Shown piece after piece: positions 61,852 through 64,000 of a stretch of DNA of 64,000 nt. Each line of letters begins with the position of its first letter. Within the stretch, counting starts at the first letter, position 1. Source of the stretch: Duganella sp. 1411 (lineage in GTDB: Bacteria; Pseudomonadota; Gammaproteobacteria; Burkholderiales; Burkholderiaceae_D); assembly GCF_017833525.1 (NCBI RefSeq), contig NZ_JAFICD010000001.1, positions 1-64,000 of the forward strand, given 5' to 3'. The notes under the pieces were generated by a model. The model searched no databases. It worked only from the letters and a program-made list of their open reading frames with translations, and had not been told where the DNA came from. The translations under genes were made by a program, and so were the position numbers.

Positions 61852-62547
61852 TCAGCTTTGGTGGAACTCGCGTATGTGTTCCGCCAGCGCCTGCGGAGCC
61901 TCGAGCGGAATCATATGCCCGGTATCCCCCGCCAGCATCCGCAAGCTGGCGTTAGGGAAGCGCGCGGCCATCTGCCGCAGATCCTCCGGCGGCACCAGAT
62001 TATCCTCTTCCGCGCCGACGATCAGCACCGGGAATTTCAACTCAGCCAACCGCTCCATCAAATCCGGCCGGTCGATGGTCGTGGCAAATTGCGTCAGCAG
62101 CACTTCCTTGCCCAGATCGAGCGCCATCTGCTGGATCGGACCGACAATGGCCTCGTCATTCAAATGCGACGGATGCAGCAACTCGCGCAGCCGCTGGCGC
62201 GACATGCCGGTGTAGGCGTTCCGCTCCAACACGGCGACAATGCGCTCGCGCGCCTGCACCTCCTCCGGTTTGAGTCCCCTGGCCGAATTGGCGATCAACA
62301 CCAACGATTTCACCCGCTCGGGATGTGCCACCGCGTGCTCGATCGCCAGGTAGGCACCCAGCGAAAACGCCACTAGATTGGCCGCCGGCGCGCTGTGCGT
62401 GGCGATCAGCTCCCGCATCTGCTGCCGCGTGCGGGCCTGATGCAACGGCACATAATTAAAATCGAACGCATCACCCAGCAGCGGCGTCAGTCTGGACCAC
62501 GTGCGCTCGTCGCACAACGTGCCCGGAATGAAGTCCAGCCGCGTCAT
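61852..62547 (-). CDS. Alpha/beta-fold hydrolase (BioH/MenH-like)
   Basis: A 231-residue small soluble hydrolase. The N terminus [13 protein letters not shown] carries the oxyanion region, AFSLGAYLA the nucleophile elbow (Ser in F-S-L-G), [14 protein letters not shown] the acidic residue and [11 protein letters not shown] the catalytic His. The elbow lacks the first Gly of the usual GxSxG. Substrate unknown. The open frame runs much further upstream, but ATG 62547 overlaps the thyA stop by 4 bases (ATGA), so it is translated coupled to thyA. Confidence 0.88.
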   Translation of the reverse strand: MTRLDFIPGTLCDERTWSRLTPLLGDAFDFNYVPLHQARTRQQMRELIATHSAPAANLVAFSLGAYLAIEHAVAHPERVKSLVLIANSARGLKPEEVQARERIVAVLERNAYTGMSRQRLRELLHPSHLNDEAIVGPIQQMALDLGKEVLLTQFATTIDRPDLMERLAELKFPVLIVGAEEDNLVPPEDLRQMAARFPNASLRMLAGDTGHMIPLEAPQALAEHIREFHQS

Positions 62548-63518
62548 ACCGCCATCGGCGCCGTGATCGGCGCGTGGTGCTGATAGCCTTCCAGCGAAAA
62601 GTCGGAAGGCTCGATCTTCTCCAGCCATTCCGGTTCGTACTTGCCGGTCTTGGCGAAGTCCGGCACGCGGTCGGAGATGCGCAGTTGCGGCGCCGCGAAC
62701 GGCGTGCGGGTCAACTGTTCCTTGACCATGTCCATGTGGTTTTCGTAGATGTGCGCATCGCCGATGAAATAGCTGAACCAGCGTGGCGTGTAGCCGGTCA
62801 AACGGCCCACCAGATGCATCAGCGCCGCGCCTTCGGCCAGGTTGAAAGGCGTGCCCAGACCCAGGTCGTTCGAACGCACGTAGAGGCACATCGACAGCTC
62901 GCGCGTGGTCGGATTCGGGATGAACTGATACAGCAGATGGCAGGCCGGCAGCGCGACGGCGTCCAGCACCGCCGGATTCCAGCCGTGGAACAGGATGCGC
63001 CGGCTGCCCGGATTGTTGACGATGGTGTCGAGGCACTCGCGCAGCTGGTCGATCGATTTGTGCAGCAGGACCTTGGCCACGCCGGCGTCGTCGAACTGGG
63101 AGATCAGGCGGAAGCCGTTTTTCTGGGCGTCGGCGATTTGCGCCGGCTGGTCGAGCGCGATCAGCTTGAAGCCGGGCCACTGGCGCCATTGCACGCCGTA
63201 GACCGGGCCCAGGTCGTCCTCGCCGAGGCGATACGGATTGTCCAGCCATTGCTTGTTTTCGTTGGCGTTCTGGTCCCACACCTTGCAGCCCAGCGCGCGG
63301 AAATCGGCGGCGCTGCGGGAGGCACGCAGGAAGGCGCACAGCTCTCCGACCACGGATTTGAAGGCCAGGCGTTTGGTCGTCACCGCCGGGAACCCGTCGT
63401 TGAGCAGGTCGAAACGCATCATCGCGCCCGGCACGCTCAAGGTGCGGATGCCGGTGCGGTTGTCTTGCCAGCTGCCGGTGTCGAGCACGGTCTGGATCAG
63501 TTCCTGGTATTGCTGCAT
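62544..63518 (-). CDS. thyA: Thymidylate synthase
   Basis: A 324-residue enzyme methylating dUMP to dTMP with methylene-tetrahydrofolate. The catalytic Cys is in [28 protein letters not shown], the Arg pair in [12 protein letters not shown] and HIYENH are conserved, and the C-terminal region ends APMAV. It is longer than the 264-residue E. coli enzyme because of an insertion in the small domain (about residues 85-140). Together with dcd (49.4 kb) and folA (58.1 kb), three steps of the thymidylate pathway lie in this window. Confidence 0.96.
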   Translation of the reverse strand: MQQYQELIQTVLDTGSWQDNRTGIRTLSVPGAMMRFDLLNDGFPAVTTKRLAFKSVVGELCAFLRASRSAADFRALGCKVWDQNANENKQWLDNPYRLGEDDLGPVYGVQWRQWPGFKLIALDQPAQIADAQKNGFRLISQFDDAGVAKVLLHKSIDQLRECLDTIVNNPGSRRILFHGWNPAVLDAVALPACHLLYQFIPNPTTRELSMCLYVRSNDLGLGTPFNLAEGAALMHLVGRLTGYTPRWFSYFIGDAHIYENHMDMVKEQLTRTPFAAPQLRISDRVPDFAKTGKYEPEWLEKIEPSDFSLEGYQHHAPITAPMAV

Positions 63519-63839
63519 AAATTCTCCAACGTGAAGCGTGAGGCGGGGGCGCTGTCGCCCCTGAAGCTGGCTATTTTAGCAGGAGAGGGCAGGCGCCAGT
63601 GATCGCGTCGTTCAGGCCTCCATTGACTTGGAGGCAATCTAAGTTACCGCTGAGACTGTTTTCATTTTGCAACAATTTGACCTGGATCAAATTCAACGCG
63701 CAAAGAGGAATAGTAGAATTCTTTCGAAATATCCCCAAAAAATGGATAGACGTAATGCTGTATTTGCCTTTTCGCGAATGGCTATGTTTTCTCCACTTTT
63801 TTAAAAATTATTATTTTAACGACTGCATCGGGGGCTATT
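63519..63839. other. Intergenic region between thyA and chemoreceptor gene
   Basis: About 320 bp. A perfect hairpin GGGGCG-CTGT-CGCCCC (63546-63561) lies just upstream of the thyA start and would be in its mRNA leader. The rest is AT-rich and probably holds divergent promoters; no gene is seen. Confidence 0.4.
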
Positions 63840-64000
63840 TTGAAAAACTTCGGACTATCCAAAAAACTTTATACATTTTCCGCCGCCTTGATATTCTTCC
63901 TGACATTGCTGGCGATCGTTTCGTGGTCGCAGCTGGGCGTGGTGGGGGAATTGGCGCGCGATGCGGGATTGATCAAGGCGCGCCAGCTGGAGCTGATCTC
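63840..64000 (+). CDS. Methyl-accepting chemotaxis protein, N-terminal fragment
   Basis: Open frame from a TTG at 63840 (GGGGG 6 bases upstream) running out of the window. It reads MKNFGLSKKLYTFSAALIFF, then a hydrophobic helix and SQLGVVGELARDAG, then LIKARQLELIS. A short basic cytoplasmic start, a TM helix and a helical periplasmic part are typical of 4HB-type chemoreceptors. Only 53 codons are visible, so the assignment is provisional. Confidence 0.6.
   Translation, partial: MKNFGLSKKLYTFSAALIFFLTLLAIVSWSQLGVVGELARDAGLIKARQLELI

Noticed and set aside
61852..63339. 495-codon version of the small hydrolase
   Set aside because: The upstream part is thyA read in another frame. The hydrolase starts at 62547 with an ATGA overlap.

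Overview
The window looks like the chromosome of a GC-rich betaproteobacterium of the Oxalobacteraceae (Duganella/Massilia/Janthinobacterium type). The reasons are the gene content (PEP-CTERM protein, DUF2288, DUF4272 and DUF4337 proteins, a Cpx-like regulon with a Spy/CpxP protein, an RpfE-like gene next to recJ) and the codon use. I base this on family recognition, since no database search was possible.

Layout. 1-11.6 kb: contact-dependent inhibition (CDI/FHA) locus. The 3' end of a giant cdiA-like gene with its toxin tip and an Imm49-type immunity gene is followed by a decayed IS50/Tn5-like element. Then comes a 5'-truncated second copy of the cdiA 3' region, with a different toxin tip and an Imm8-type immunity gene. 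The two copies share a collinear direct repeat of about 2.4 kb. 12.2-16.2 kb: aldo/keto reductase, DUF4272 protein, exported alpha/beta hydrolase. 16.3-20.1 kb: a GH43 arabinanase translationally coupled to a truncated lipase-foldase-like gene, divergent from a GH13-CBM20 alpha-amylase. 20.1-21.5 kb: DUF2288 gene and a RES/Xre toxin-antitoxin pair.

21.9-29.3 kb is the most unusual region. It is an eight-gene co-directional cluster built around a secreted lysozyme-like bacteriocin. The bacteriocin has a double-glycine-type leader and a long proline-rich linker. The cluster also holds a candidate periplasmic immunity protein, a Stf0-like sulfotransferase, a Fic protein, a membrane-fusion protein, a C39-peptidase ABC exporter, an APS kinase (PAPS supply) and a prolyl-4-hydroxylase-like oxygenase. 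It reads as a muramidase bacteriocin that is exported and probably post-translationally modified, with a Rax-like sulfation/export module.

29.3-45.7 kb is mostly core genome: recJ and an RpfE-like gene, an eight-repeat SdrD-B adhesin, a PEP-CTERM protein, lolC-lolD-tatD, a CsgG-like gene, a multipass membrane protein and comEC. 45.7-48.4 kb is a graveyard of decayed copies of neighbouring genes (hydrolase, csgG-like 3' end, comEC 5' end), an IS66 remnant and two orphan minus-strand reading frames. It is best explained by an old tandem duplication of the csgG-comEC-hydrolase segment followed by reciprocal decay. 48.5-64 kb: alpha/beta hydrolase, dcd, a cpxRA-like two-component system divergent from a cpxP/spy-like gene with GTAAA-N5-GTAAA boxes between them, a dioxygenase-like lipoprotein, a Pmp3-like peptide, an Orn/Lys/Arg decarboxylase, a DUF4337 gene, folA, a large M16-type protease, an alpha/beta hydrolase, thyA and the start of a chemotaxis receptor.

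Five copies of one long palindromic intergenic repeat are scattered between genes. One of them supplies the stop codons of two convergent genes. I saw no rRNA or tRNA genes, CRISPR array or prophage.
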